The notes: a model not told the origin generated them from the sequence alone. Counted from the stretch's first letter, positions 26,293-39,732 are shown. The stretch is 64,000 nucleotides of DNA from Lagopus muta (GCF_023343835.1 NC_064444.1:16591219-16655218); one strand, 5' to 3'. Numbers and translations are program-made.

Positions 26293-26734
26293 GAAACAGA
26301 AATAAATACCATCTCCTCACTCCCCTGTAAGTACACACAGTATTCCTGAGCACTTAACATATCAGAAAATCCACTAACTATACAACTGCCGTGTTGATAA
26401 AGCTGGTTTCATAACTTTGCAGAGTTTTGCTGCCTTTGGGAGATGTAACACTAGGTGGCATTCCACACCACAGAATGTGTAATGAAGTGTAAGCAAACTA
26501 CATCAGAGCAGTCATTTAAGAAGCTTAAATCAATAGAGCTACACTTTCGTACTCGTTCCTTCTCTTCTTTTTAAAAGATACTTCTGTTTTTCATGTGTGG
26601 CTGAATGGTACAGAGGAAATATAATAGTAGAAAATCCAATAGGTCAATCTCTGAAAAACATCCTTGGAGAATGAATGTCATAAAATATTCATAGATAGAT
26701 GTCTCTCTTCAGCTTACCACTAAATGAATTCAAT
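26293..26734. other. Short non-coding spacer
   Basis: Nothing recognisable lies between the second mariner-like copy and the next CR1. Confidence 0.5.
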
Positions 26735-27128
26735 CTGGGTTGGAACACCTCCCCTACGAGGACAGGCTGAGAGACCTGGGGCTGTTCAGCCTGGAGAAGA
26801 GAAGGCTCCATGAGACCTGTGAGCAGCCTTTCAGTATCTAAAGGGAAAATAAGAAAGAAGGGGACAGACTCCTTAACAGGGTCTGCTGTGATAGGACAAT
26901 GGGAAATGGGGAGACTTACGCTGGATTTAATGCAGAAGGTTTTTTTATAATGTGTGGTGAGGCACTGGGACACATTGCCCAGAGAGGTGGTGGTGCCCCA
27001 TCCCTGCAGACACCCAAGGTCAGCGAATGGGGCTCTGAGCAATGATGGAGCTGTGGGTGTCTTTTCTCACTGCAGGGGAGTTGCACTACATGATGTTTCG
27101 GGGTCCCTTCAACTCAAATGATTCTAAG
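26735..27128 (+). mobile_element. CR1 LINE 3' fragment
   Basis: The start matches the CR1 ORF2 segment around CCTACGAGGACAGGCTGAGAG and CTGTTCAGCCTGGAGAAGAG. It then passes through GGCACTGGGACACATTGCCC to a decayed ATTCTAAGA tail. Frames are broken. It is a diverged, dead copy. Confidence 0.92.
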
Positions 27129-30100
27129 ACCAGAAGGTATACTAAACATCTATTACATTAGCTGATGCAAGCCTATACAAAGCATTATTTTAACTCACAA
27201 TTTATAGTACTGAACATAACTACCGAATTTGGAACTCAAAATTGATTGCAACACTGTGACTTTTTCATACTAAAAATTATTAAGCCCATAAGTTGAGCTG
27301 CAATATTTAGATTTATTTTTTTCATAAATACGGAAAGATTACTTACAGAAAAAAATAAATCAGAAAAGCTCAAAAGCTAAGCATGCATTATTTTCAAGTG
27401 ATGCTTCAGTTAGCTCATATAATACAAATACTCATAAACTCATGATAGGTAAAGCCTGCAAGTCAAGTACAATATCATATACATTGTAAACACGTGAATT
27501 TTGGCACTTTAAGTAAGTTTTTTCACTTCAGAAAATAGAAAGCGCACCAGAAATAATTTGTACATCATTTAAATGCACCAGATGTATCATAACAGACACA
27601 CAGTGATTCCTGCTACCCAGTAATTAAGTGTTGGTACCTCCTTAACTTACTGGTCTTTTCTCCTTTTTACGTCCTTTCTCCATGAAGGAGCTGAGATTTC
27701 AGCCTCCAAAATGCAAATTTATTTGTGCAATTGCAGATGCTGTGGCTGTGTACTGCAAGCATAACTTTTAATTGTACAGTGGTTCTTATTGTGAATGCTT
27801 TACTGCTCAAGGTTTGGAGTTTTCTAGGCTACCAGCATAGGTCCCCAGTAAATGTATTTTTAGATCTGTACATAAATAGCTAGGATTCACCTACGTATTG
27901 TATTTGTGATGCAAACTTGCAAAAAAAAAAAAAAGCAACCTAAAAAACCTCTTAAATTAGATCTGTATTTCATACAGATTCTGGAACTGCTTGGAATCAC
28001 TAGAGCAGGAATCTGGCAGGTAGAGTACTTTTAAGCTATCCTTATGTCTGATGCATAAATCCTATGCAGGATGCTCACTGAGTAAGAACTGACTATGTAC
28101 TTCTTTTAAAATCTACCCTCAAGAACAAAAGAGCCCCTCCTTTCCAAATGGAAGATCTTGTAGGGAAACAATTTGGTCAATCAATGGAAAGTAATCTTTA
28201 CAGACACCTTATATAAAAGCAAGGAAACAAGTGTTGGGACATACTACAAAATGTTATTTTTCCCAGTAGAAAATAAATAAATGTTTAGAACTCAATTTCA
28301 TCTAAACTGAGACCAGACCAAAGCCTACAGTGTTTTAAATAACACTGTAATTGCAAGACAGAGAAGTTATACGGTTGCCATGGCTGCCTTCAAATGCCTT
28401 TATATGCTTTCACTTCTTCATATTTTAATCTCACCTCTGAATTAACTCTGAATTTATCTGTTTCTGCCATATCAGCCATTTTTTCTTTAGATTGCTTAAT
28501 CTTCTACAGGGTAAGGCCAGATAGTCATGGCATAACAAATCTCACTGTTCAGCATTTCAATTCAACATTTTATTCTTTCCTATCTTCGTTTCTGACATGT
28601 ACTTTAACACTTCGCTCCATATGCGATACAAAAATAACTGTGGTTAAACAGTTAAAGCTGCATTCATTTTCTTAACTTAGAGTTTCTTATTTCTGGTAGA
28701 TGCTCAGTCTAGAATAATACTCTAGCAGTACAACATATTTTTATCCACTAACACAGGCAAAAAAGCCCATGGTGTTCCAAGTACAGTTAGGCAACTAACA
28801 TACTAACCACATCTATTTTGGTATCACATCTTACTGTATCACTCAAGGAGGACGAACAGTCAAAAATAATTTTCCCTCAAACACAATAATCAGCCTTGTA
28901 TTTGATGTTGAAATTACAGGTGGTTTTGCATTGCAAACAACTTTGTGGCAGTCTGAAAATACAGACTTTTTTCTCCCTCAATACACACATGCTGATTTAC
29001 GTTGTCATTTTGGTAGAAGGAAGTTTCCTATGTATTTAAAACAAAACAACCCTTATTAAAACATAACGAGACTCTGAAATTACAAAGTAGAATCTGGGAA
29101 AACATCATCTAAAGATAACCTCACACTCCTGTCATAATTCTGTGGCTATAACCAGTGTAAATCGCTTGAGTTCTGTTATTTTTAGAGAAACATGCTGCAA
29201 TGTACTGCCCATCAGCGGGGTTCAGTTCCCAACACAATTATGCCCTTGTTCAGACAGATCAGTATATGCTTTTTTTCCTGTAAAATGAAAGCCAAATGGA
29301 AGTTTGAAGACTGGTCAGCTTCTTTGTGAGTATCTCATGCTTGGAAGGTTAGTAATGAAAGGGCAACATTCACTGTGGGGCTGCCACAGTATTACGGTGC
29401 TTTTACCATATTTTATATAGAAATTATTTTTCCTTTGTAGCTTTATACCGTAAGATTGATTATAAGAAATAAAATACAAATGATAAATGTAAGGGAGTTC
29501 TGCCTCTAATCTCAGCATCCAGATACACATGCTTACATAAAGTGACAAGGATCGATCAGTTTGGGAAGTCATCATTTTACTTACTTTATTCTACTTACTG
29601 AACATGTTAAATGTGCAGCGCTGTGACAGTATGAATGAAATCCAGAGATGCAAAGATTCAGAGATAATACTGGAGACCTGGATTAGTGACATACATCTGT
29701 ACTGCAAGGAGAGCACTCTAGACTCTGAGGATAACTTCTGCTAACTATTCTAAGGCTACTGTAGTATCAATTGTATGGCACAAAAACATATGCAAACTTT
29801 AAACAGTTAACAGTTTAAAAAGATCAGGAAATCAATCATGACCAGCCAAAAAAACTTTCAAACACTACTGAATCTATTTATTACTTACTTTCCCATTTCA
29901 AACCCAGATTTTCTGCCTCTGTTAGCAAAAAATATACAATTATATGGTGAGATTTTTCAAAGAAGTCAGAAGTTTCCATTTAGGACAGAAAATTATGTAA
30001 CTAAGCTTCCTGAAGTGCTGATCAACCAGCAAGTTTGAATCAGTTTATGCATTTTAAAATATCACTGTTTAATGTCAGGGTCTAAATATGAATTAAGCTA

Positions 30101-30600
30101 TTGTAAATTATGCTCCTTGATGCAGTATGGAGAATAGCTAATACAATACTTTTTCCTTTAAAACATAGTTGTAAAACAAAAACAAACAAACAAAAAAACC
30201 AGCACTGTCCCCTTGTCTCCAACTGCAACAGCACTGCAATCACAGTACTGCACTACTACTGTACTTGCAGCAACAAAAGCTCTACAGACTTGGCAACATA
30301 AAAGCAGAATCTTGTAGCATGCAAATTAGGTGCTATCATTATCTTTGCATCCTTAACTGAATTCTAGGTAGCCAAAGAGCTGGTAGATTTATCCTGACAA
30401 TCCTGATTTCTGTCTTTCATTGTAAATGGTGCATTTCTTTTTAACATTCAAAGTGTATAAAGCAGAAGCTGGAGCATCGATCACAGCACAAAAGTAATTA
30501 ATGAGAAGATAAAAGGAGGCAATGTACCTGACTGGACAAGAAATCCGTCCTCAGTGGTAGAACACTTTTCACTGAGTGAATTCTAGATACCCCAAACAGA
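27129..30600. other. Non-coding stretch
   Basis: No gene or repeat family is recognised. A 40-nt exon-like segment lies at 27651-27690 on the minus strand. A partial X-box (GTTGCCATGGCTGC, 12/14) lies at 28374-28387. A poly(A) run is at about 27920. Confidence 0.5.
27651..27690 (-). other. Weak candidate minus-strand exon (40 nt)
   Basis: The donor CCA|GTAAGTTAAG is strong, but the acceptor (GGCTGAAATCTCAG) has a poor pyrimidine tract. The segment contains an in-frame ATG (MEKGRKKEKRP). No protein is recognised, and the frame does not continue into the next candidate exon. Confidence 0.15.
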
Positions 30601-30830
30601 CAATAGGCCTCAAGTTACATGAGAGGGGATTCAGGTTGACTGTTAGAGTGGTCAGGCACTGAAATGGGCTGCCCAGGGAAGTGGTTGAGTCACTGACCCT
30701 GGAGGTGCTGAAGAACCATGTAGATGCTGTACTGACATCATTTAGTGGGGAAATACTGGTGGTAGGTGGAAGGTTGGAATGGATGATCTTGCAGGACATT
30801 TCCAGCTGTGGGAATTCTGTGATTCTCTGA
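30601..30830 (+). mobile_element. CR1 LINE 3' fragment with internal deletion
   Basis: The fragment starts in the GGCCTCAAGTT…TTCAGGTTG segment. It lacks about 25 bases that normally separate TGTTAG from AGTGGTCAGGCAC, and continues to TGGTAGGTGGAAGGTTGGAA and the ATTCTGTGATTCTCTGA tail. It is closely related in sequence to the CR1 at 46890-47338. Confidence 0.92.
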
Positions 30831-33734
30831 CACACCTGAAGCCTTCTCCTTTGTTTGCAAAACAAACTCAAATAAACCCTGCTTGCAAAATGTTATGGAA
30901 CCAGAAAACAACACTGAGGTGAAAATATTTTCAACAGGTATCTGCATGAACAACTGGCATTTGGACAGTACAGGACTATGGAGAAAAGGAGTTTCTGAAA
31001 AAGTATTTTGCACATTCCAGCAATGCTGCTGTCCTGGAGATTTTGTCCAGAGCAAAGCTTCTCAAACATGGCATCAGTTCAAGCTTCTTACTATGCTGAA
31101 GCTTCTTACTATCCTACGCTGAACACTGCAGTTGTAATTTCTTCTCTATCATATCTGAACTTATCTTACTCTGCAGAGGAAGTAAGCTAGAGCAGACAAC
31201 AAACACCACTTGAGTATAGTTCATGCAGCTATAGAATTATTAATTATTTGCTTTTAGTGTGTTTCAATTTAACTTTACAAACCGTGTTCTCTATTTCTGC
31301 ACTCATTGCACAGTACATACATAAAACACATTATACTTTTTCACTAAAGAATTACTTGTTCTCATTCCTTTTCCTAAAATAAATTCAAGTTAAAGTACAT
31401 TATTATGGATGTCTAGAAAAGAAGAACACGTAGATCTAGAACTTTCAAGTTATTTTCCTATTTAGGTTATTCATTATAACTTAAAAAGGTTTCACTCTGG
31501 AATTTGCTGAATTATATCACTATGGCAACATTAGAGAAGTTGGCAGAATTTTTGGAAAGCTTCATTATCCAGACTTTTTGCAGTATGACAAGCTAGCAGT
31601 TCAGTTCTGCGACTCATTGCTGCTTATCGCCAAGAATGAGAGATTAAAATAACTATGCAAGGCTCTCTGCTGGACACCACAGATATTCACATGCTGGAAA
31701 CTGGCCTACCCACAAACTAGAAATCAGAGGTAGAACACTCAAGACTCCAATGAGCAAACTGCTAGTACCTTTTTCTCTTTTTCAAGACAAATGTCAGTAA
31801 ATTCCCTTAGTTTAGAACAGCATGCAATGGCAGAAGAGGGAAACACGAAGAGCTGAGATGTTGTAAACTTTCAAATCAGCACTCTCAAAACTGGAAGTCC
31901 AACAAGACTTTATCACCAGAGAAAGTCAGTCAGATTGGATATTATTTGATTATAAATTGAATTTACTGACAACAATGGGATTTTCATTCTGCATAGCAAA
32001 CATTTGCTAGCAACACTCTTTAAAAGTTTAAATAAAAGAGAGCCACTCGTTCAGGAAGAAAGAGATCTCTAAGTGCCAAAAAATTCCAGTATCACTGTAT
32101 CCTCAACAAAATGCAATTGAATATATTTAAATATCTAACACCAGATGGAGAGTTTACTTAGACATATGTCCACTATACCAGGCTTGACTGAATAGCATAT
32201 GCCACAAGGACATGTCTTGCATTGAAATGCACATGCAAGTAGAGAGACACTTTGGTTGTTTTTTTGTTTTTTTCATGTTAATATTTTAAAGGATGTTCCT
32301 GAAACAGTGGAGCAAGGATGCAGATCAGATCATTAGTTAGATTAGTCTTTGGCGCTCTCATTACTCACATTTAAAAACCCTTCCCTCTGTATAATTTAAC
32401 GAACAGAAGGCAGGACTATGGGCAAATAAAGGTATCAGGGAGATTTAGAAATGGAATCCAATTGAAGTCCTGCCAGATCAAAGCCACTGTAGACCTCATT
32501 TAAAATTCATATGTTTAAAACCACAGAATGTAAACTTCCAGTTATACTGAAAGCCATGACATCCAATAGCTATTTGGACTCAAAGGAGGCTGTAAATCTC
32601 CACTCTTACGTGCACATTTAGAAGCTGGCACAGTTACCTTGCATGTTGCCTTTCCTTTCCACACTTCGGGAAACTGGAACCGCAGTTTTGCACTTTCTGT
32701 ACTGAACTTTACTGTACTTAGCCATTAGTGAAGGCTGTCACTATACACTCTCTTTGCATAGTTCCATGCCAAAAGACAGAACTATTTATGAACCTTTGTA
32801 GAAGCAGAGGTTAAACAGGGATACCAACAGGAATTGAAGGTGTCTTAGAATTCAGGATCTTAAGCAGAATTCTTTGGGCAGGATGGTAAACACACTGTGT
32901 TAGTCCTAGACTATCATACCCAGCAGAATAACATAAGCTGTGATGGACTCAATTCAATTTCTTTTATTTTCTTTTCCAAATAGAAAACTAATTTCAAGAA
33001 GGATCCTGTTCTCTAATTCCCTTTACATTTTCCATTACTAAAAATTCTCTTTAAGGTCTTTCCAAGAAGAGAATTTTTTTTTTTCATGTCTCTTTTTGAA
33101 GAATCACCAAGATAATATCTTTGCTTATCTGTCAACGTGGAAAAAAATCCCTGGAATATCTATCTATGATGGAATTGCAGCTATGATGATGTAGTGATAA
33201 AGGAAGAATTATTTGATCTGTTACCTCATTAGATGATCTGATACAGTTGGAAAGAAATAACAAAACTAGTAAGATTCCACGCAGTACAGACATGTTTGAT
33301 GGACTATTTTTCTGATATGGACCCCCTTCTACTTCCCTGTACTCACTGCTGCCTTTTTAGAAGCATACTGTCTCACTCCAGCCTCCTTCCTTACAGATGC
33401 ACAGTCCCACCACTGCACACACACTCTACCTTTTCTTTAAAATTCTATGTGATTACTGTACTTAGGTCACTCAGAGCCACTCTGCTTCATATCTGATGGG
33501 CTACACCCAAATTCTAGTTTTCCCCCAGTCAGAAATAGTTGCATTTAATACTTATTATATATAAAAATATATACAATATATGCACATAGACTTTTAATAG
33601 ATATTTTGGTAGAAATTTCTTGTAGGTTCATTATTTGTTTAGTATCTTACAAGAAGCTGCTTGAACCACATTTACTGTTAGAACTTACTTTTGCCCAAAG
33701 GTACATTGACAAAGTCAAAGGCTATGTAACTTAC

Positions 33735-33845
33735 CAGAAATGCAAACTTGGTGAATACTTTCAGTCTCAATTGTTTCTTTGGTGAACTGCATTCATTTGT
33801 ACTCTGTCTGTGGCCAGATTCAGAGGCAAAGACTAGGTCTCAAAT
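33735..33845 (-). other. Strong candidate minus-strand exon, apparently non-coding (111 nt)
   Basis: On the minus strand the acceptor is ATTTTATTTTCTTTTGCAG and the donor is TTCTG|GTAAGTTACA; both are close to ideal. All three frames contain stops: one frame has its stop in the second codon and is open afterwards, without an ATG. This fits an exon of a long non-coding RNA or a 5' untranslated exon better than coding sequence. Confidence 0.45.
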
Positions 33846-36562
33846 CTGCAAAAGAAAATAAAATTCTGTATGGACGCAATAACACAGTTGTAGAATTTCT
33901 AACTTAAATTACATTATGTTTTCTGGTATGAATTTAATTCCTTAAAACATGATTAATAGAACAATATACATTTTATTAGGATGTTGCTTTTGCATAGCCT
34001 AGGGACTGAGGGAAAACATGTTCAACAAATAGAAAATACTAAACTATAAAGTCAACTTGGTATGCAATGCTAACTAAAATCAGATGTACCTCACTGTTAA
34101 TTTTCCCTTCATAAAACAGAAATTACTCTTCCTCATCTTCAGTTTACTACTCATTACTACACAATGCTTGTTAACACAAAGTAATAAAACTCTGCAAGAT
34201 TCTACAAGAATATTTTATTGACACATGGTTGTGTGTGGGAATCGATTCGACTGGTTAACAGCATGATCTTTCAGGGTTTTATGGTAGGAAAATATTTGGC
34301 TTAAAAAGCAAAGCGTACTCATGAGTGTTTGCAGCTTAACCACACTTAATGTTATACTCTTCTAAGGATCTCATTATTAGCCATGTTATGATTTGCTGAG
34401 TTCTAAATTTAATTGGAATTTGGAAGATCGATGCAATACCTGCACGCCAATTGTAACTTTAACTCCTTTTCACAATGTTCTTTTTCCCTCATGCCTTTAG
34501 CATTAGGCACCCAGTTCAAGAACTCAAACGGCAAAGTAAATGAGAAACAATACATGGTTTGAGTTGGATATATTAGCTTTTGCCTGGGAAAAAAACCACC
34601 AGAAAAGTAGAAATGAACATTTCTAACACTTTTGACAAACAAACTAAAGTTTTGTTGCTAAAGTGAAATATCTAAATAACTGGGAAAACAAAATCCTGTA
34701 GCTGGAATTCTTAGAACAGCATAAGCTGCAGCTGTTTCTGTTTTTCTCCATTCTGCACAAACTGCCTTGGTAATCTTTCATGCTACTTCTATCTAGAGAA
34801 GAATTTTCATGGGTGTAAAGGACATACAGACAAGAATCAAAATCAGAATGAAGAATGTACAGGCAGTGTAAACAGATTTCTCCATTCTTCTGCCCAACAG
34901 ATCTCACCAAGTTACAAACTGAAACGTTGAGCCTTAAAGAGAGTTCTTTATTCCATTTATGCTTCAGAAAAAGAGCTGTTAAGTGGATTCAAACTATTTG
35001 CTCTTCTCAAATGAATAAAAACACTCCTCTCCATTCTTCCTGCTCTGTTTAAGCAGTTTTCCTTCTTGCTCTGGTGACAGTAACATAATCTCCTAATTCA
35101 CATATGCTGTATGATCTGGCTCATAATGTACAACGTTTATTTTGATATAATTATATATGCAACACAAACCTAAGCTCTAGAAATACTTAGTGTTTTAACT
35201 CTCACTTATCTCTTCTGATCAGTTGAATCCTCTTCGAAATGGAGATGATATTACTTGTATATTTCAGACTGGAACAAACTATTTTTTGCCTAAAACATTA
35301 TTTTTTTTTAATGCCTGTTTATTACTGTAACTGCAGGTACAGGAAAATGCCTAAGTTTACTATGCATAATATAAAAAAAAGTTTTAAACACCCATGTATT
35401 AAAAATAAAAGCAGTTAAACCAGCAATCTAATTTTGGATTTAGAAAGGGACGTTAGATAGTCTGATGTCCTGTTTTGTCCTATAAAACAGTTAGATACCT
35501 TTAGAAAATGAGCTGGAGGTTAAAAACTTTTCTAGGAGGCATGGTTATAGATGTTCCTGGAATTACAATCAATGATAACCATTAACTTTAACTAAAAAAA
35601 AGAAATCCTGTAAGTTCAGGATATCATTAATGACTGTATTTCAAGAAAGAATATCATGTGACCAAAAAGGATATTTTAACACACAGGTAGAATTAAGATC
35701 CTCTTTCTTTATCTGATCATGTCTGCCACATGCAAGGAAAGGCCAACAGGCAGTGGATTACTGTCACAGCCCTGAAGCCTTCGGTAGCTCAAAGAGAGAT
35801 TCCAGTAATCCTTTACTAGTATCAGAGATGATCCTAGCTTCAGTGTTGGTCATAGGAACATTCATTATGCTGCACATATTGAATAAAGATGTTTGGGGTG
35901 AGATAATTATGCAAGGAGGGGAAAGTCTGTGAATTATTTAATGCTTGTGGTACTACTTCACTTACTAAATAACTGCACAGTTAAACACGCTGTATCTTTT
36001 GCACAGGGAGGTTATTTGGAAATGAAGTAACACTCAGAGGCAGTGCTTAAATCAGTCTAAAGAACTCAGGAGCTCTAGTCCCTTAATCGACCTATATTGT
36101 AGTAGTCATTAGTATCCATGAAGACGTGTCCAATTGGGGCTGTTCAACATTTTGCCATAGCCTTCCTGCTAATGAACAAATAAACCAGATCAATGTTAGT
36201 TTGGATATTCCCAAAATCCTGCAGCATAATAAAAATATCCACTGAATCATCTTTGACAGAGATTCATTAACATAAGTGCTGGAAAGTTCTGAGAATGTCT
36301 CAATGTGTTTCTGCAGGCAAAAGCTCAGAATGTAAGACCTTCTTCGTATGGTGCTGTAACTTAGATGGCAAAACGGTCTTTTAAAAATTTGACTTAAGCC
36401 CTGACTCAGTTTCCCTCTTTTTTTCAGCTTCCATTTAAAAGATTAATAACCAGAAAACAGCACTAAGTTATGTGTCCATGTAACAGTACTAGAGCCAAAG
36501 AACAATGCTCCAACTTCAAAGCACGTTGCGCATCTTTTTGTTACGTGTAAAGCACAACTTAC

Positions 36563-36628
36563 CTTTATTTTTGTCATTTATGTGCACTCCCAAACATTAT
36601 TTTCTGTGAATTGGTGCTCCCTGTAAAA
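36563..36628 (-). other. Strong candidate minus-strand exon, non-coding (66 nt)
   Basis: On the minus strand the acceptor is TTCTTTTTTTTATTTTTTTG followed by TAG, and the donor is AAAG|GTAAGTTGTG. All three frames have stops, so it would be untranslated. A perfect RFX X-box lies 82 bases upstream in the sense of this strand. Confidence 0.4.
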
Positions 36629-36709
36629 CTACAAAAAAATAAAAAAAAGAAATGGTCACATTCTACTTTCTTAAGGTCATACTATAAATTGTCACTCATG
36701 TTACCATGG

Positions 36710-36723
36710 AAACAGAGTGGATT
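36710..36723 (+). promoter_or_regulatory. Perfect RFX X-box palindrome
   Basis: GTTACCATGGAAAC matches the palindrome GTTNCCATGGNAAC at all 12 fixed positions. Such sites bind RFX dimers at ciliary and other gene promoters and enhancers. It lies close to the candidate exon at 36563-36628. Occupancy is unknown. Confidence 0.5.
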
Positions 36724-37608
36724 TCATCATTATAATGCATGCAGCGATAATTGTTTTTATTTTAGTCCATGGGTAGGTAGTTAATGGTGCCAGCTGCAGT
36801 TAGCAGACACAGATTCCTGTCATCTAAGCACAAAGCTGCTGTCGGCCATCACTGTGAGCTCCCCTAACCATCAGCAATTCGTAGGGGAACATTGGGCAGA
36901 AAGAAGAGCTGTTAACAGGCCTTAGTTCTGTGGCTAAAATAGATTTCCCTGCAGGGACTGTGTTTTCATATCAAAAAGAAATAAACAAGCCACAGCAGAG
37001 TTCTTCACACTGTCCAGTCAGGTCTCTGCAGAAAAACTGGTCTCCATGTGGCAGCTTATAACACTTACATCCTATTGAAAAAAGGTTCAGCTGCTATCCT
37101 TCTCGCAATGCAATTTTTCTCAAGAATGTACAGCCAGATATTATGAGGCTGCTGTTAACCTCATAGTTCTCTATGCAATTGCACACTTTAACCTTAGATC
37201 AACAGGTATTAAGTAAATGAAAATACTGCAGTTCTGTGAGCTTAGAGCCACTGCATGTACGCTCAAATTTATGCTTATTTAAAATACACAAGTAGTTACC
37301 AATACATAACAAAATCATAAATGAAAGCAATACAGGATAAGGGATAACATGTGGTGTGGGATGATCTAGAGTCATCCAATCCCTACTTAAAAATAGGTTG
37401 CATCAGTTTTAAAATGTACAAGCAGTAATGCACTGTGGGGCCATTAACAACAGGTAGGGAACATTGGATTTGGATGCCATCCTTCCTAAGGTACAAACAT
37501 GCACACTATTTTTCTTTCACATAGAATACTGAGCTTGAGTTTTCCCTAAATTTAGAAAGCATAATATAGTTTTGGTTCCTTTGGATGTGCATTTCAAAGT
37601 GTTACAAA

Positions 37609-37761
37609 CTGGTTGGGTTTAACAGGGACCTCAGGAAGATGTCATCCATCCCCTCTAGCAGAGCCAATTTGAGCAGGTTGCCCAGGACCATGTCCAGACC
37701 ACATTTCAATGGTATCTTCATGGATTCCACAGCTTCTCCAGCCAGTGCTTAGTCACCACCA
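37609..37761 (-). mobile_element. Old CR1 fragment
   Basis: On the plus strand it reads like the reverse complement of a CR1 3' end: ACTGGTTGGGTTTAACAGGG, then GAGCAGGTTGCCCAGGACC, then CCAGTGCTTAGTCACC. Divergence is high. It belongs to the CR1 type with an AACAGGTTGCCCAG segment, as does the fragment at 37972. Confidence 0.8.
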
Positions 37762-37971
37762 CAATAAAATAAAATAACAAATAAAAAAAAATCAACACCA
37801 AAACAACAACCACAACAAAAAACAGCCCACAATTTCCTTACTTTCAGAGGAAAGCTCTCATGCTTCGCTTTGTGCCCACTACCTTTTGTCAGCAGGCAGA
37901 TCACAGTACTATTTTTTGACCATATAAGTGGCCAAACAGTGGGATAGGAACACCTTACTGAGAATATAACA
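37762..37971. repeat. A-rich spacer between two divergent CR1 fragments
   Basis: The segment starts with an A-rich simple repeat (AATAAAATAAAATAAC…CAAAACAACAACC, 37763-37822). The rest is unremarkable unique sequence. Confidence 0.6.
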
Positions 37972-38145
37972 GATAACTTGAACAGGTTGCCCAGGAAGGT
38001 TGTGGAATCTCAATTTATGGATATACTGCAAAGTCTTCTGGCCATGATCCTGCTCAACAAGCTCTAGGTGACACTGCTTGAGCAGAGGCAGCTGGACAAG
38101 ATGATCTTCAATGGTACTTCTGTACTTCAACCACCTATTCTGCAC
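37972..38145 (+). mobile_element. Old CR1 fragment in opposite orientation
   Basis: The plus strand carries AACAGGTTGCCCAGGAAGG, CAAGCTCTAGGTGACACTGC and GGACAAGATGATCTTCAATGG, the core of the CR1 3' UTR, without the ATTCTGTGA tail. It is strongly diverged. The long minus-strand open frame over it is fortuitous. Confidence 0.82.
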
Positions 38146-39732
38146 AAATATGGGCAAAGCATCACGATAAAGAGAAGCAAGCCAAAGCCTACTGGAATCA
38201 GGTGTCCAATGTTGTGAGAGAAAAATATTTTTCATAATAAGTGTCAGTTAATTCCCTGAACTGGCCATTCTAATTTTCAAGATTATTTGAGGAACAGAAA
38301 CCACATGTTGCAGGTCTTGGCACTGGACCAACTTCTACTTCAGCAATGATCCACACAATCTGCTGAGCAACACACAAAGTGCTCTTTCTTACTGTACATC
38401 TAATGCAGAAAAACTATCAAAGCTGTTACTTTATGTGAAAACTTTCATTATTACTTTCACTAAGATTTGGCTTGGACTACAAAAGATTTATTACCAATTG
38501 GTTATTCTCAGTTCATGTTAATTTGGTTATAACTGATGATAGTTATGTGGAATATTGTCTCATCCTTGTAAGAGATGCAGCTAATGTGTAACTTAAATAT
38601 TAATGAGCTTATCTTTGTAAGGATAACTGCAAAGCTTAATGTAAATTATTACTAAAAGAGACAATTATTTTTCTTAAACTTAAGGTACTTCAGATCAATA
38701 AGTTTAGAGGTTAACTATAAAGCACCATTTTCTGTACTTAGTCTTCCCTGCTCAACACGATAAAATAAACCGGACAGGATTTTATTTCCCTCTGACATAT
38801 CCCTGTGCAGCTTAGTTCTGAAAATATCTCATAGAAATCAACAATTTTGTATTAAAAGCATTTGGATTTTCTTGACAATTTTCCCAATTTAGAACTGACA
38901 AAAATGCTGTAATAAATTAGAACAGTTTCAAGAAAAGCAGATATTTATGCAAGGCATTCTGAAAACTTAATTATGGCTAGAATTACACTTGGGAATGTCT
39001 GTTTAGAGGTCCCATCTGTGAAGACAACAAATTATAACAGACAAAGCATTGATTGTGGCATAATTTTTGAATGCCGATAATGACAAGAAATGTTGCTCAA
39101 CAGGTAACACACAGCAGTCCCCAACTTACACAGCTCTTTCATTGATCACTCGTCCTCAGATCCCAAGAATTGTAATGTATGAATTCATAGCCATCAGGTT
39201 TTACACAGCATCTCCGTGCATGCCTCCAATTATTGAGGTTTTCCCAACTCCTCTGGGATTCCTCACTCTGCACATATGTACCCTGCTTATTCTGTATTTA
39301 GGTCACATCAACTATGCACACACAGCAGCACCAAAGAGGTCACCATATGTCCAAGAATTCCAGATACATTTGTGATACACGTGCATTCTGAAATGTATTT
39401 AAAACAAACGAGCACACATATATTTATTTGTTCACAAATATAGTAAATCACAATTGTAATTTTAACAATACATCAGCTGCCTTGTGCAAACATTGTTTGG
39501 GGGGAAACATCAGGTTTATTGCACAGGCGCTCCATAGTGCATACACACAGATAACTTCCTTGTACATCTCAGGCAAATATGACAGTTGTATATTTTCTGA
39601 ATGCTTTCCAGGTGGACAACCAGACTGGAAAGTTTCTGCTGCAGACCTATAGGCTATATTTGGTAATAACTCATTTCCCAGCAAGTATATATAAAATTGC
39701 GCTAGATGGAAAAACAAATTTGTAATTCTCAC

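Larger units (their letters stand above)
30831..37608. other. Non-coding stretch with two strong exon-like segments
   Basis: No transposon is recognised. The two best exon-like segments of the window, on the minus strand, lie here (33735-33845 and 36563-36628), together with a perfect X-box at 36710-36723. A short tandem duplication (AAGCTTCTTACTAT twice) lies at about 31081-31115. Confidence 0.5.

Noticed and set aside
32638..32696. Exon-like minus-strand segment open in all three frames, with donor CAAG|GTAACTGTG
   Set aside because: The acceptor (AAGTTCAGTACAG) has almost no pyrimidine tract, and the peptide is not recognised.
33183..33241. Possible C/D-box snoRNA (ATGATGA then CTGA)
   Set aside because: The flanks do not form a terminal stem and the internal boxes are unconvincing.
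37909..38235. 108-codon minus-strand open frame
   Set aside because: It is antisense to an old CR1 3' UTR fragment and has no protein homology.
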